Shown here piece after piece: positions 7,217 to 15,934 of a DNA stretch of 53,387 bases. The stretch covers positions 1 through 53,387 of the forward strand of contig CAZYMU010000020.1 in assembly GCA_964648465.1 (NCBI GenBank). The letters run 5' to 3'. How positions within the stretch are numbered: position 1 is the stretch's first letter; each line of letters starts with the position of its first letter. Below the pieces are notes generated by a model. The model saw nothing but the letters and a program-made list of their open reading frames with translations. It was not told the DNA's origin and did no database searches. Source of the DNA: Aminicenans sp964648465. Lineage in GTDB: Bacteria > Acidobacteriota > Aminicenantia > Aminicenantales > Aminicenantaceae. Both the position numbers and the translations under genes were made by a program.

Positions 7217-10033
7217 TTACCATTTTATCTTTGCAGTAATCCGTGCTTGACGTGGTTGCTGTCTCCCCCATATTAGGCCGAACATAGGGATATTTTCTTT
7301 GACGTAAGAAATTGGAGTCTGACTGTTTAACAGGTTGAAGATATCGGCTCTTAATGTAAATGCCATTGTTTGAGCAAACCGGATTCCTGATAATTTGAAT
7401 TCTTTTTCAATCCCTGTATCAAGATAAAAGTGGCCTGGAGTTTCTTTTGAACCTCTTCCTTCAGGGTAGGAATAATATCCTCCAAAGAAGGGAACATAAC
7501 CAAGCTTTTCCCAGTAGTATCCTGAGATCCATTCAAAGGCTGCTGAGAATGCCACACCGTAAGGAGCAAGAAATATTGTGTTGAGTTTGAAGTTGTGGTC
7601 AACAGAATATGGGAGCTTCCCATACCAGCCTTCATCCCCGATCCCCCTCCCTCCAAGGCCGCCAAGGGCCCAATCGTAGTACTCTTTGGTTTCTTGAAGT
7701 CCCTGAAGGTCAGGGATGTAGATATGATTTCCAAAAAGACCTAAAAAATTAGTACTGCCTTCTTCTTGAGACCAAGAACCAGTTTCAGTCTGACCGGGAT
7801 TTGTCCCTTTAGCAGAAGAATGGCAGTATGAAGCATTCAGGAAGAAGAATGACCCGATTTTGCCATTTAATTCGAACTCGATCCCATGGTAGTTCCTTCT
7901 TTTATACTCAAAGTTATCATAAAGGAATTTATATCCGGTAGTAGGATCGAAAACGGCTAGTACCTCAAGCAAGTTTTTTGTGCTTGAGCAGATGTAACGC
8001 ACAATAAATGCCCAGTCATTTCCCAGTTTTCGGTCAAACTCAACAAGATAGCGTGTAAGGAAATTAGGTTTTATACCTTTAGCGATTTCAAACGGTTGAT
8101 CTCCCTGTTCTGTTTCAAACAGCCAGTTTAAAGAATTGTGAATTTCGTTTTCCGCAGGAGCGGAGGGGCCATTCCATCTGTATGTGCGAAACTTTAGTCC
8201 GGCTCCTGCGTTGAGTAAACCTAATGGCATTGTTGTAATAAGATCAGAGAATCTTCCCCATCCAATCTTCAAAACATTTGCTCCATTGCCTGTTAAATCT
8301 ACGGCTAAAGAGAGGCGGGGAGAAATGAAGTCATTTAAGCTCCATGACCATAATTTTTTATTATTATTGTCGAGACAGAGCTGCGTCTGGCTTCTAAATC
8401 CCGCCATAAGCGTGAATCTGTTCCATGATATTTTATCTTTGAAATAAAGCCCTAAGCCTCTGGCAGAATTGATAAAGTTAAAAATTCCATATTCGTAGAA
8501 AAAGGTGGGAGTTCCTTTTTCTTCCCTCAGTGTGTCAAAATAGTATTTTGTTCCGTTGTCAAATCCGTTTCCGGAGAACAGGTCTTCGTTTTTTCCGGTA
8601 AAGTCAACTCCGAATTCGGAAGAAAAGGAATAATATTCAAAACCGAGGTTGAATTCATGGCGGCCAAATGTTTCTGTTTCTACATATTTTGTTAATTTAA
8701 AGTTGAAGTCCAGCCTCTGCTGGTTGTCTGTAACGTTTCCGTAAGAATTATGAATGCTCCTGGCTAAATCTTCGATATAATATTGAGCAGGTCCAAGGTC
8801 TTTATCAACAGGTTCGGTAAGAGAGTCTCTTTTTACCTGTCCCAGACTGGATTCAATAAAAGTAGAAGAATTGAGGATTCCCTTGTAATTAATCTGGAAT
8901 ATGAAATCGGAAAAATCTTTCTTTTCGAATAGCTCTGGAATCCCGGTTCCACCTTTCTGTCCAAAAGATGTGTTGTAAGTTGTTGTCAACGAGAGATTGT
9001 GATTATTGTTAATAGCGTAGGTGAGTTTTGCAAAAATGTTATTAGTACGTATTGATTTATTCCCGGCGGGAACAAAAAGATAATCTACTGTATTATCTCT
9101 TGTCTCCTCTGTATTATTGAAAAGATTGTTAGAGATAAAAAACCACAACTTGTCTTTTATGAATGGACCGCCAAGGTTGAAATAAAAGTTATTGTTGGAA
9201 AAGTAACTTGGTTCGCTCACCGTGGCAAGCTGTTCTTCACGGGAGGATTGAAGTTTTTTATCCATGAAAATGAGTGAAAATTCTCCTGAGAAATCGTTGT
9301 TTCCGCTTTTTGTAACCATGTTGATTATACCGCCATAAGCTGAACCGTACTCCGGACTGAATGGGTCTGAAATAATCTGGATTTCATCTATAGAGTCATA
9401 GTTGATAGACATCCCTGAATTTTTCAACCTTACTCCGCTTATTGAAAGTCCGTCGACTATCCAGTTGTTTCCTTCTTCTCCCTCGCCTCGGAAACTTGGT
9501 TGGCCTTCGGTAGCTGTTCCATGCCGGGTGTTTACTCTGACGCTGGTAACCCCAGGAGTGAACTTAGTGATATCAACAATTGTCCGGTTCTGTGCCGGAA
9601 TTTTTTCAAGGTCTTTGCTATTTAGATAGTAACTGGTGTCAACTGAAGTCTTATCGATAAGAGGAGGCGATGCAGTGACAATGATTTCTTTTTTTATTTT
9701 AGACAATTTCATGACTGTGGTGAGGTTAGTTACTCTTCCCAGCCGGACAATAACGTCTTTTTGGACAACCGTGCTAAACGCTTCGAGTTTAAAACTAAGA
9801 GAGTATTTTCCTACTGGAAGCAGGGGAAAGAGAAACTCGCCGTTCTTTGAAGAAATTACAGTTCGTGTTCCTTGAAGGTTAAGGCTTTCTGCGGTTATTC
9901 CAACTCCGGGCAGGCCCTCTCCGTTTTCATCCAGTACTCTTCCCTGGATTTTTCCTGTTTCTATTGCCATGGATTGAGTGATGGAAAGGAAAAAAAATCC
10001 CAGGAATAAACAAATTATCAGTTTTTTATTCAT
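7217..10033 (-). CDS. TonB-dependent receptor with N-terminal carboxypeptidase-regulatory-like domain
   Basis: Outer-membrane active-transport receptor, 938 residues. A signal peptide (LIICLFLGFFFLSITQSMA) leads into a carboxypeptidase-regulatory-like beta-sandwich (GRVLDENGEGLPGVGITAES), a plug domain (FRGEGEEGNNWIVDGLSISG; YGSAYGGIINMVTKSG) and a long barrel ending in an aromatic-rich C-terminus (ARITAKIKW). The start has AGGTG 6 nt upstream. It lies 19 bp after the inositol-phosphate synthase gene on the same strand, so it may be the distal gene of that operon, an unusual setting. The substrate cannot be predicted, and no TonB/ExbB/ExbD gene is in the window. Confidence 0.92.
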   Translation of the reverse strand: MNKKLIICLFLGFFFLSITQSMAIETGKIQGRVLDENGEGLPGVGITAESLNLQGTRTVISSKNGEFLFPLLPVGKYSLSFKLEAFSTVVQKDVIVRLGRVTNLTTVMKLSKIKKEIIVTASPPLIDKTSVDTSYYLNSKDLEKIPAQNRTIVDITKFTPGVTSVRVNTRHGTATEGQPSFRGEGEEGNNWIVDGLSISGVRLKNSGMSINYDSIDEIQIISDPFSPEYGSAYGGIINMVTKSGNNDFSGEFSLIFMDKKLQSSREEQLATVSEPSYFSNNNFYFNLGGPFIKDKLWFFISNNLFNNTEETRDNTVDYLFVPAGNKSIRTNNIFAKLTYAINNNHNLSLTTTYNTSFGQKGGTGIPELFEKKDFSDFIFQINYKGILNSSTFIESSLGQVKRDSLTEPVDKDLGPAQYYIEDLARSIHNSYGNVTDNQQRLDFNFKLTKYVETETFGRHEFNLGFEYYSFSSEFGVDFTGKNEDLFSGNGFDNGTKYYFDTLREEKGTPTFFYEYGIFNFINSARGLGLYFKDKISWNRFTLMAGFRSQTQLCLDNNNKKLWSWSLNDFISPRLSLAVDLTGNGANVLKIGWGRFSDLITTMPLGLLNAGAGLKFRTYRWNGPSAPAENEIHNSLNWLFETEQGDQPFEIAKGIKPNFLTRYLVEFDRKLGNDWAFIVRYICSSTKNLLEVLAVFDPTTGYKFLYDNFEYKRRNYHGIEFELNGKIGSFFFLNASYCHSSAKGTNPGQTETGSWSQEEGSTNFLGLFGNHIYIPDLQGLQETKEYYDWALGGLGGRGIGDEGWYGKLPYSVDHNFKLNTIFLAPYGVAFSAAFEWISGYYWEKLGYVPFFGGYYSYPEGRGSKETPGHFYLDTGIEKEFKLSGIRFAQTMAFTLRADIFNLLNSQTPISYVKENIPMFGLIWGRQQPRQARITAKIKW

Positions 10034-10052
10034 GTTTTCACCTAATCCGTTT

Positions 10053-11165
10053 TTATCCTTTTGTTTTTTGTTCCGACTTTTTTTTACTGAACTTTTTGAT
10101 GAATTCTTCTGTGAGTTTATGGGCTTCTGTATCTGTATACTGTTTGGGAGGAGTTTTCATGAAATAAGATGCAGGTTCATAGAGAGCTCCGGATATTTTA
10201 TTGTTAAGAGCCAGTTTGCAGCATCTTATAGCATCGATGACCACTCCCGCAGAATTTGGGGAGTCTTCTACTGACAAACGGCAGTCCAGGTAGGTAGGGA
10301 CATCACCAAAGTGGCGGCTTTCTATTCGCAGGAAGCATATTTTATTGTCTTTTTGCCACGGGACATAATCGCTTGGACCGATATGAACATTATCGGGGTG
10401 GATGTCCAGCCCCCTTGATTTTATCTGCGAGGTTACAGCATTTGTTTTTGATATCTTTTTGGAATCAAGCCTCTCTCTCTCCAGCATGTTGAGGAAATCC
10501 GTATTGCCTCCTGTGTTAAGCTGATAAGTTTTATCGATAGGCATTCCTCGGTCCAGATAGAGGTTGACAAGAGTCCGGTGGAGGATGGTTGCTCCAACCT
10601 GAGATTTTATATCGTCTCCAATGATAGGAAGATTTTTCCTTTTGAATCTTTGCTGCCAGTATTTTTCGCTGGCGATGAAGACAGGGATGCAGTTGATAAA
10701 AGCACATCCCGCTTCAAGGACTTGTTCAACATACCATTTTGTTGCTTCCTCGCTGCCAACCGGGAGGTAGTTGATGACAACATCTGTCCCGGTTCTTCTT
10801 AGAATACCGGCTACGTCAGCCGTGCAGCCAGGAGCTTTTTCTATAATTGGAGAGAGATACTTTCCAATACCATCATGAGTCATTCCACGTTCTACTTTGA
10901 CGTTGAGATGCGGAACATCGGAAAATTTTTTAGTGTTATTGGGAGCAGTGAAAATAGCTTCGCTTAAATCTTTGCCAACTTTATTTTTGTCGATATCAAA
11001 TGCAGCCACAAATTCTATTTCTTTGATATGATATCCTCCAAGGTTAATGTGCATGACTCCAGGGATAAAGTCTGAGTCTTTTGTATTTTTATAGTATTCA
11101 ACACCTTGGACTAAAGAAGATGCGCAGTTGCCGACTCCGATTATGGCAACTCTTACTTTATTCAT
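10053..11165 (-). CDS. ino1: Inositol-3-phosphate synthase (actinobacterial type)
   Basis: Converts glucose 6-phosphate to 1L-myo-inositol 1-phosphate using NAD. The 370-residue length, the dinucleotide-binding N-terminus (VAIIGVGNCASSLVQG) and the family signatures NYLPVGSEEA, GDDIKSQVGATI, LNTGGNTDFLNM and EDSPNSAGVVIDAIR match the prokaryotic short form rather than the yeast form. An AAGGAGA site lies 6 nt before ATG. The gene follows the CDP-alcohol phosphatidyltransferase by 3 bp, so product and acceptor enzyme are encoded together: inositol phosphate made here is the likely acceptor for the phosphatidyltransferase. Confidence 0.95.
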   Translation of the reverse strand: MNKVRVAIIGVGNCASSLVQGVEYYKNTKDSDFIPGVMHINLGGYHIKEIEFVAAFDIDKNKVGKDLSEAIFTAPNNTKKFSDVPHLNVKVERGMTHDGIGKYLSPIIEKAPGCTADVAGILRRTGTDVVINYLPVGSEEATKWYVEQVLEAGCAFINCIPVFIASEKYWQQRFKRKNLPIIGDDIKSQVGATILHRTLVNLYLDRGMPIDKTYQLNTGGNTDFLNMLERERLDSKKISKTNAVTSQIKSRGLDIHPDNVHIGPSDYVPWQKDNKICFLRIESRHFGDVPTYLDCRLSVEDSPNSAGVVIDAIRCCKLALNNKISGALYEPASYFMKTPPKQYTDTEAHKLTEEFIKKFSKKKSEQKTKG

Positions 11166-11168
11166 GTT

Positions 11169-11813
11169 TCAGATCTCCTTTGCTGATTTGTTTGGTCCTT
11201 CGACTTTTTTAACATAAAAAAGTCTCTGAAATGCGGTTATGTTTGAGACAAGAGCAATAATCGTTAAGACTGCAATCATAACAGGATTAAAAATTTTGAG
11301 AATGGATCCGGCGATTGCACCAGAAAATAATAACGCCATTCTTTCTGCCCTCTGCATAATTCCAATTTTACATTCGATTCCCAGCCCTTCAGCCCTAGCT
11401 CTTGTATAGCTTGCCATGGTTGAACCTAGAAGAGTAAAGAAAATAACCCATAAAGCCCAATGACTTCTGAAATGAGCGGCAAGCCCTAAGTAAATGAAAA
11501 ATTCGGAATATCTGTCTAGAGTAGAGTCAAATATAGCTCCAAAAAGGCTTTGTCGGTTTGATTTTGCAGCGACTTTTCCATCAAGTATATCAAATGCTCC
11601 GGATATTAAAATCATGATTCCTGCTAATAATGGCTTTTCAAAGAAGAATAAAAGACCGGCAGCCAATCCTGCGAGAAAAGCTGTGACGGTCAATTTGTTT
11701 GGGCTGATTTTGAGGTTGATAAAGAGAACGGCAACTTTTTTTGAAAACTCAACAACGGATGATTCAAGTTTTTCTGGTAAAATCCTGAATGTTTTCTGAG
11801 GATGGCTATCCAT
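11169..11813 (-). CDS. CDP-alcohol phosphatidyltransferase, probable phosphatidylinositol-phosphate synthase
   Basis: A 214-residue integral membrane enzyme that would join a CDP-lipid to an alcohol phosphate. The motif is visible at residues 75-100 as D-x2-D-G-x2-A-A-x8-G-x3-D-x3-D (FDILDGKVAAK, then FGAIFDSTLD). All four Asp are kept, but the Arg usually found after the Ala is Ala83 here, with Lys84 next to it. Several hydrophobic segments flank the motif. The neighbouring inositol-phosphate synthase suggests that the product is phosphatidylinositol phosphate. Phosphatidylglycerol-phosphate synthase is the alternative on family grounds alone. Confidence 0.85.
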   Translation of the reverse strand: MDSHPQKTFRILPEKLESSVVEFSKKVAVLFINLKISPNKLTVTAFLAGLAAGLLFFFEKPLLAGIMILISGAFDILDGKVAAKSNRQSLFGAIFDSTLDRYSEFFIYLGLAAHFRSHWALWVIFFTLLGSTMASYTRARAEGLGIECKIGIMQRAERMALLFSGAIAGSILKIFNPVMIAVLTIIALVSNITAFQRLFYVKKVEGPNKSAKEI

Positions 11814-11836
11814 TTTGTATTCTATAAAGCGATAGC

Positions 11837-11849
11837 TCTCTTAAAGAGA
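11837..11849. promoter_or_regulatory. Palindrome at the start site of the inositol-lipid operon
   Basis: TCTCTT-A-AAGAGA, a perfect 13-bp palindrome lying just downstream of the minus-strand promoter, at the expected transcription start. Its position fits an operator or a small leader hairpin. No regulator gene is nearby. Confidence 0.3.
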
Positions 11850-11857
11850 ACAAAATT

Positions 11858-11886
11858 AATCTAATATTATTTGGGATTCAAGTCAA
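11858..11886 (-). promoter_or_regulatory. sigma-70 promoter for the inositol-lipid / TonB receptor cluster
   Basis: On the minus strand: TTGACT (11881-11886), a 17-bp spacer, TAGATT (11858-11863), 45 bp before the phosphatidyltransferase ATG. Gene spacings of 3 and 19 bp downstream suggest one transcript covering all three genes. Confidence 0.6.
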
Positions 11887-12257
11887 CCTGATAATATATC
11901 AGGAGTTCCTCCAATTTTCCTGGATTATTCATAAAAATTGCTGATACTATTATTTAAGCTTGATGAAATATGCTTGTTAGCATGATTTTTCGCAAGATTA
12001 AGAGAGTCGCTTTCTTTCTTGAATCTAATATTAATTATAATCGGCATTCTTTACCTTCCAGGCGAGCCGGTCTTACCGCATCTGCTTCGTTACAATGTAT
12101 TTGACTTCGATTTTTTCATGTTGTATATCCTAATATTTAAAGGAAATGATGGAGAAAACAGAAAAATAGAATGCTGCATGAAACGGAAAGATGTATAATG
12201 ATGTATTAAAATACTAGAGGCAAACTGAAAGCTTATATTTAAGGAAAGGAGTTGCTT
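11887..12257. other. Intergenic region with divergent promoters
   Basis: About 370 bp without a gene. It holds a small inverted repeat (CCTGAT at 11887-11892, ATCAGG at 11898-11903), the promoter of the exporter operon, and a long leader of roughly 120 nt before the ATP-binding protein. I recognise no riboswitch or coding frame in it. Confidence 0.5.
12101..12129 (+). promoter_or_regulatory. sigma-70 promoter for the Gld-type exporter operon
   Basis: TTGACT (12101-12106), a 17-bp spacer, TATATC (12124-12129). Confidence 0.55.
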
Positions 12258-12974
12258 ATGATAAGAATCGAAAATTTGACTAAGTATTATGGTGAACTTT
12301 GTGCTGTAAATAATGTGAGTTTTGAGATTAATAAGGGCGAAATACTGGGGTTATTAGGACCGAACGGAGCTGGGAAAACTACGATTTACAGGGTCTTGAC
12401 CGGTTACTTGAGCCCTACATCAGGAACAATAAAGGTTATGGATTATAATATCTATGACCATCAGATTGAAATTAAAAAATGCATTGGATATCTGCCTGAA
12501 GAAGCACCGCTCTATCGAGACATGTTGGTTTTTGATTATTTAAATTACATTGCTGACATAAGGAGAGTAGAAGAAAATAGAAAACTATCTCATCTTCATG
12601 AATTAGCAGATTTGTGCAGTTTGAATGAGGTCATGCATAAAACAATTGATGAGCTTTCAAAAGGATACCGTCAGAGAGTCGGTATTGCCCATGCCCTGAT
12701 GGGAAATCCGGAAATTCTTGTCCTGGATGAACCCACATCCGGCTTGGATCCCAATCAGATTGCTGAGACTCGAGAGATTATAAAAGAGATCGGGAAAGAA
12801 AAAACAATAGTCTTTTCAACTCATATTCTGAGTGAAGCAGAAGTGACCTGTGACCGTGTTGTGATAATAGATGAAGGCAAGATCGTCGCAGATGATACTA
12901 TTGATAATTTAAGAAAATCGCTTCATGAAAAGTCATTTGAAAATATATTCAGGAAATTAACCAGGGGAAATTGA
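12258..12974 (+). CDS. ABC transporter ATP-binding protein (GldA-like)
   Basis: ATPase subunit of an ABC-2 type exporter, 238 residues. Walker A is GPNGAGKT (about residues 34-41), the signature is ELSKGYRQR, and Walker B is ILVLDEPTSGLDP with the switch His in FSTHI. The ATG at 12258 is chosen over an in-frame TTG two codons upstream because AAGGAAAGGAG ends 6 nt before it. It overlaps none of its neighbours, but the permease starts 1 bp after its stop. With the permease, GldG-like and DUF4340 genes it forms the gene set seen in gliding-type and related ABC systems of several phyla, where the substrate is mostly unknown. Confidence 0.95.
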   Translation: MIRIENLTKYYGELCAVNNVSFEINKGEILGLLGPNGAGKTTIYRVLTGYLSPTSGTIKVMDYNIYDHQIEIKKCIGYLPEEAPLYRDMLVFDYLNYIADIRRVEENRKLSHLHELADLCSLNEVMHKTIDELSKGYRQRVGIAHALMGNPEILVLDEPTSGLDPNQIAETREIIKEIGKEKTIVFSTHILSEAEVTCDRVVIIDEGKIVADDTIDNLRKSLHEKSFENIFRKLTRGN

Positions 12975-12975
12975 A

Positions 12976-13683
12976 ATGCGTAATATGAAACACATATTTA
13001 AAAAAGAGTTTAGAACTTATTTTGTTTCACCAATCGCGTACATCGTGATTTCGGTTTTTTTAGTCGTTATGGGCTGGCTGTTTTTTTCTACTTTTTTCCT
13101 GAACCGTCAGGCCAGCCTGACTCAATTCTTCTCACTTTTGCCAGTGACATTTGCTTTTATTATTCCAGCAATTACCATGCGATTGTTTTCTGAGGAGATA
13201 AATGTTGGTTCCTATGAAATCTTGCTGACAATGCCGGTATTTTTCAAAGACATTATAATTGGGAAATTCTTAGCCGCTGTAGCCTTCGTTGGCATTATGC
13301 TTGCCCCAACTATTATGTATGCCTTTTCAATTTCATTTTTAGGAGAGCTTGATTGGGGACCTATAATAGGAGGATATCTGGGTGCTTTATTGCTTGGAGC
13401 AACTTTTAGCGCAATCGGATTATTGGCATCTTCACTGACACGAAATCAGGTTATTGCATTTATAATTGGGATGGTCATATGCTTTTCCCTTACAGTATTA
13501 GTGGATTTCATGCTGTTTTTTCTCCCGAATTCTTTTGTGGGAATTTTCCAGTATCTAAGTGCAAGTTTCCATTTTAAAAATATAGCCAAGGGGATGCTTG
13601 ATTCCAGGGATATTTTATATTTCCTTTCAGTATCTTTTATTGCGCTCTACGGGACAAATCTGATTATGCAGGAAAAGAAATAA
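12976..13683 (+). CDS. ABC-2 type permease (GldF-like)
   Basis: A membrane component of 235 residues with about six hydrophobic segments and the family N-terminus KKEFRTYFVSPIAYIVISVF. A short conserved cytoplasmic segment after TM2 reads TMRLFSEEINVGSYEILLTMP, typical of ABC-2/GldF permeases. It pairs with the ATPase directly upstream and the GldG-like protein 10 bp downstream. Confidence 0.92.
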   Translation: MRNMKHIFKKEFRTYFVSPIAYIVISVFLVVMGWLFFSTFFLNRQASLTQFFSLLPVTFAFIIPAITMRLFSEEINVGSYEILLTMPVFFKDIIIGKFLAAVAFVGIMLAPTIMYAFSISFLGELDWGPIIGGYLGALLLGATFSAIGLLASSLTRNQVIAFIIGMVICFSLTVLVDFMLFFLPNSFVGIFQYLSASFHFKNIAKGMLDSRDILYFLSVSFIALYGTNLIMQEKK

Positions 13684-13693
13684 GGAGTTCAAA

Positions 13694-15934
13694 ATGGAAA
13701 AAGCTAAAAAAATGTCAAAATATTATAAATTTTCTCTCTATCTCATAATAATCATCTTGATTAACCTTGCAGGAGTAAGCCTTTTTTTCAGGATTGATTT
13801 GACCGCAAATAAGCTTTACTCTCTTTCAAAGGCGAGTAAGAAGGCTGTCTCAACCCTGAAGGAGCCTCTGACTATCAATGTGTTTTTCTCGAAAAAACTT
13901 CCGGCTCCATACAATAATGTTGAAAGCTATCTCCATGACCTGTTGGAAGAATATTCTCTTTATGCCAATAATTACTTGAGTTTTCGTTTTTTCGATGTAA
14001 GCGCTAAGGAGGGGGATTTAAGTGAGAAGGCTGAAGAGAATAGAAAAAAAGCGCAGGATTATGGGATTTATCCTGTAAACGTTCAGAAAATCGAGCAGGA
14101 TGAGGCAAAAATTCAGAGGGCTTATATGGGGATGGTGTTTATCCATGGGGATATAGTGGAAAAAATTCCAGCCATAACATCTACAGAAGGACTTGAGTAT
14201 CAGATCACAACTACTATTCAGAAGATGAATAATAAAATTTCAGCTCTATTAAACTTATCTGAAAAAATAGAAGTCAAATTAATACAATCTTCATCTCTTT
14301 CACAAATTGCTCCAGAGGTTAATCTTGAAGGTTTGGAAGTATTAAAAAGTAACATTGCTCAAGCTGTAAAGGAACTAAATAGTAAGGTTTATGGGCAGCT
14401 GGAATTTGTCTATATTGATCCCAGTACTGACAAAGTAACTGAAGAGGATTTGAAAAGATACGAACGTTTCGGACTACAATGGCCTGAATTTCAGAAAAAG
14501 GATGAGTCCGTTATGCCAGCAGGGAGTGGCATCGTAGCGCTTGGAATAGAATACGGTGACAAATCAATAGAGCAGAGGTTATTAGACAAAAGCTTAAATT
14601 TGACAAGCAGGGGCCTGGAGGAACAGTTTGCAATTGTTGGTATTGAACAGGTTAAAACTTTCGTTGAAGGGAGTATTGATAATCTCATTAATATTAATGA
14701 CGAGATAGGATATCTTTCAACTCATGGAACTCTCTCTCTTTCCCCTGCACTGCCTCCTCAATATCAGATGATGCAGCAGCAGGGCGATTCGTTAACAAGA
14801 TTCAATTCTCTTCTCAGTAGCAGTTATAGTGTTACTCAAGTTGACCTGAAAGAAAATCCAGTTCCGGACAGCATTGATACTCTTATTATTGCAGGTGCCA
14901 AGGAAAATTTTTCAGATTGGGAATTGTTTCAGATTGATCAATTCTTAATGAAAGGAAAGTCACTGGCGGTTTTCATGGAAGCGTTTAATGAAATTAAACA
15001 ACAAGGGCAGAGTCAGCAGATGTATGGAATGACTCAGCCTGCTTATCTCCCTGTAAATACAGGATTGGAAAAACTGCTGGAAAATTACGGTATTGAGGTT
15101 AAGAAATCTTATGTTATGGATGAGAGCTGCTATACAAGCCGTGATCGTGTCAGTGGAGAAATGCAGGTTTATTTCGCTCCAATCATAAAGAATGAAAATA
15201 TCAACCACAAGCTGGATTTCATTAAGAATATCAAACAATTAATTATGATTAAGATGTCCCCATTGGAAATTGACAAAGAAAAAATAGATAAAAACAAGAT
15301 AAAAGCCGACAGATTATTTTCATCTTCAAACAAGTCCTGGGAAATGGTGGGTAGGATTAATCTAAGTCCATGGGCGATTCGCCCGCCGGTTGATGATAAA
15401 GATGAAAAGAGCATGCCTCTGGCTTATATCTTAGAGGGAGAGTTCTCCAGTTATTTTGCTGATAAACCTGTACCTGAAAGGCCAAAAAAGGATAAGGGTG
15501 AAGAGAAGGAATCCAATGAGGAAATAGAACAGCAGAAGCCTCAAATGCCGGAATCAAAAATTAAGGGAGAAAAGGAGATTCTCTCCAAGGGAAAGCCTGG
15601 TAAGATATTTTTGATCGGAAGTGCGGAAATTTTAAAGGATAATGTTCTGGATGAAGAGGGGAGTTCTCCAAATGCCGTGTTCTTATTGAATACAATTGAC
15701 TATTTGAATAACAGGTCAGATATTGCCGTGATGAGAAGCAAGAATCAACGTTTTAATCCCCTAAAAGATACTAAAGCGATAACCAGGGCTTTTGTGAAAA
15801 TATTTAATATTGCCGGATTGCCCATTTTGTTTGTACTTTTTGGCCTTTTCGTCTGGTTCAGGCGTAGAGCCAGGCGAAGGATGATTGAGGCGATATTTCT
15901 TCAAAAAAGCAGGGCTACGGAGGAGCGGCCATGA
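13694..15934 (+). CDS. GldG-family ABC transporter auxiliary protein
   Basis: A 746-residue protein anchored by an N-terminal helix (about residues 14-32) and a C-terminal helix (IAGLPILFVLFGLFVWF) followed by a basic tail. The extracytoplasmic middle begins with FRIDLTANKLYSLSKASKKA, a hallmark of GldG/intraflagellar-transport-like domains, followed by a region predicted to bind peptides or glycans in related proteins. A charged, Pro/Glu/Lys-rich insert lies near residues 595-625. The start has AAGGAG 7 nt upstream. The stop overlaps the start of the DUF4340 gene, showing tight coupling. The substrate is unknown. Confidence 0.9.
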   Translation: MEKAKKMSKYYKFSLYLIIIILINLAGVSLFFRIDLTANKLYSLSKASKKAVSTLKEPLTINVFFSKKLPAPYNNVESYLHDLLEEYSLYANNYLSFRFFDVSAKEGDLSEKAEENRKKAQDYGIYPVNVQKIEQDEAKIQRAYMGMVFIHGDIVEKIPAITSTEGLEYQITTTIQKMNNKISALLNLSEKIEVKLIQSSSLSQIAPEVNLEGLEVLKSNIAQAVKELNSKVYGQLEFVYIDPSTDKVTEEDLKRYERFGLQWPEFQKKDESVMPAGSGIVALGIEYGDKSIEQRLLDKSLNLTSRGLEEQFAIVGIEQVKTFVEGSIDNLININDEIGYLSTHGTLSLSPALPPQYQMMQQQGDSLTRFNSLLSSSYSVTQVDLKENPVPDSIDTLIIAGAKENFSDWELFQIDQFLMKGKSLAVFMEAFNEIKQQGQSQQMYGMTQPAYLPVNTGLEKLLENYGIEVKKSYVMDESCYTSRDRVSGEMQVYFAPIIKNENINHKLDFIKNIKQLIMIKMSPLEIDKEKIDKNKIKADRLFSSSNKSWEMVGRINLSPWAIRPPVDDKDEKSMPLAYILEGEFSSYFADKPVPERPKKDKGEEKESNEEIEQQKPQMPESKIKGEKEILSKGKPGKIFLIGSAEILKDNVLDEEGSSPNAVFLLNTIDYLNNRSDIAVMRSKNQRFNPLKDTKAITRAFVKIFNIAGLPILFVLFGLFVWFRRRARRRMIEAIFLQKSRATEERP

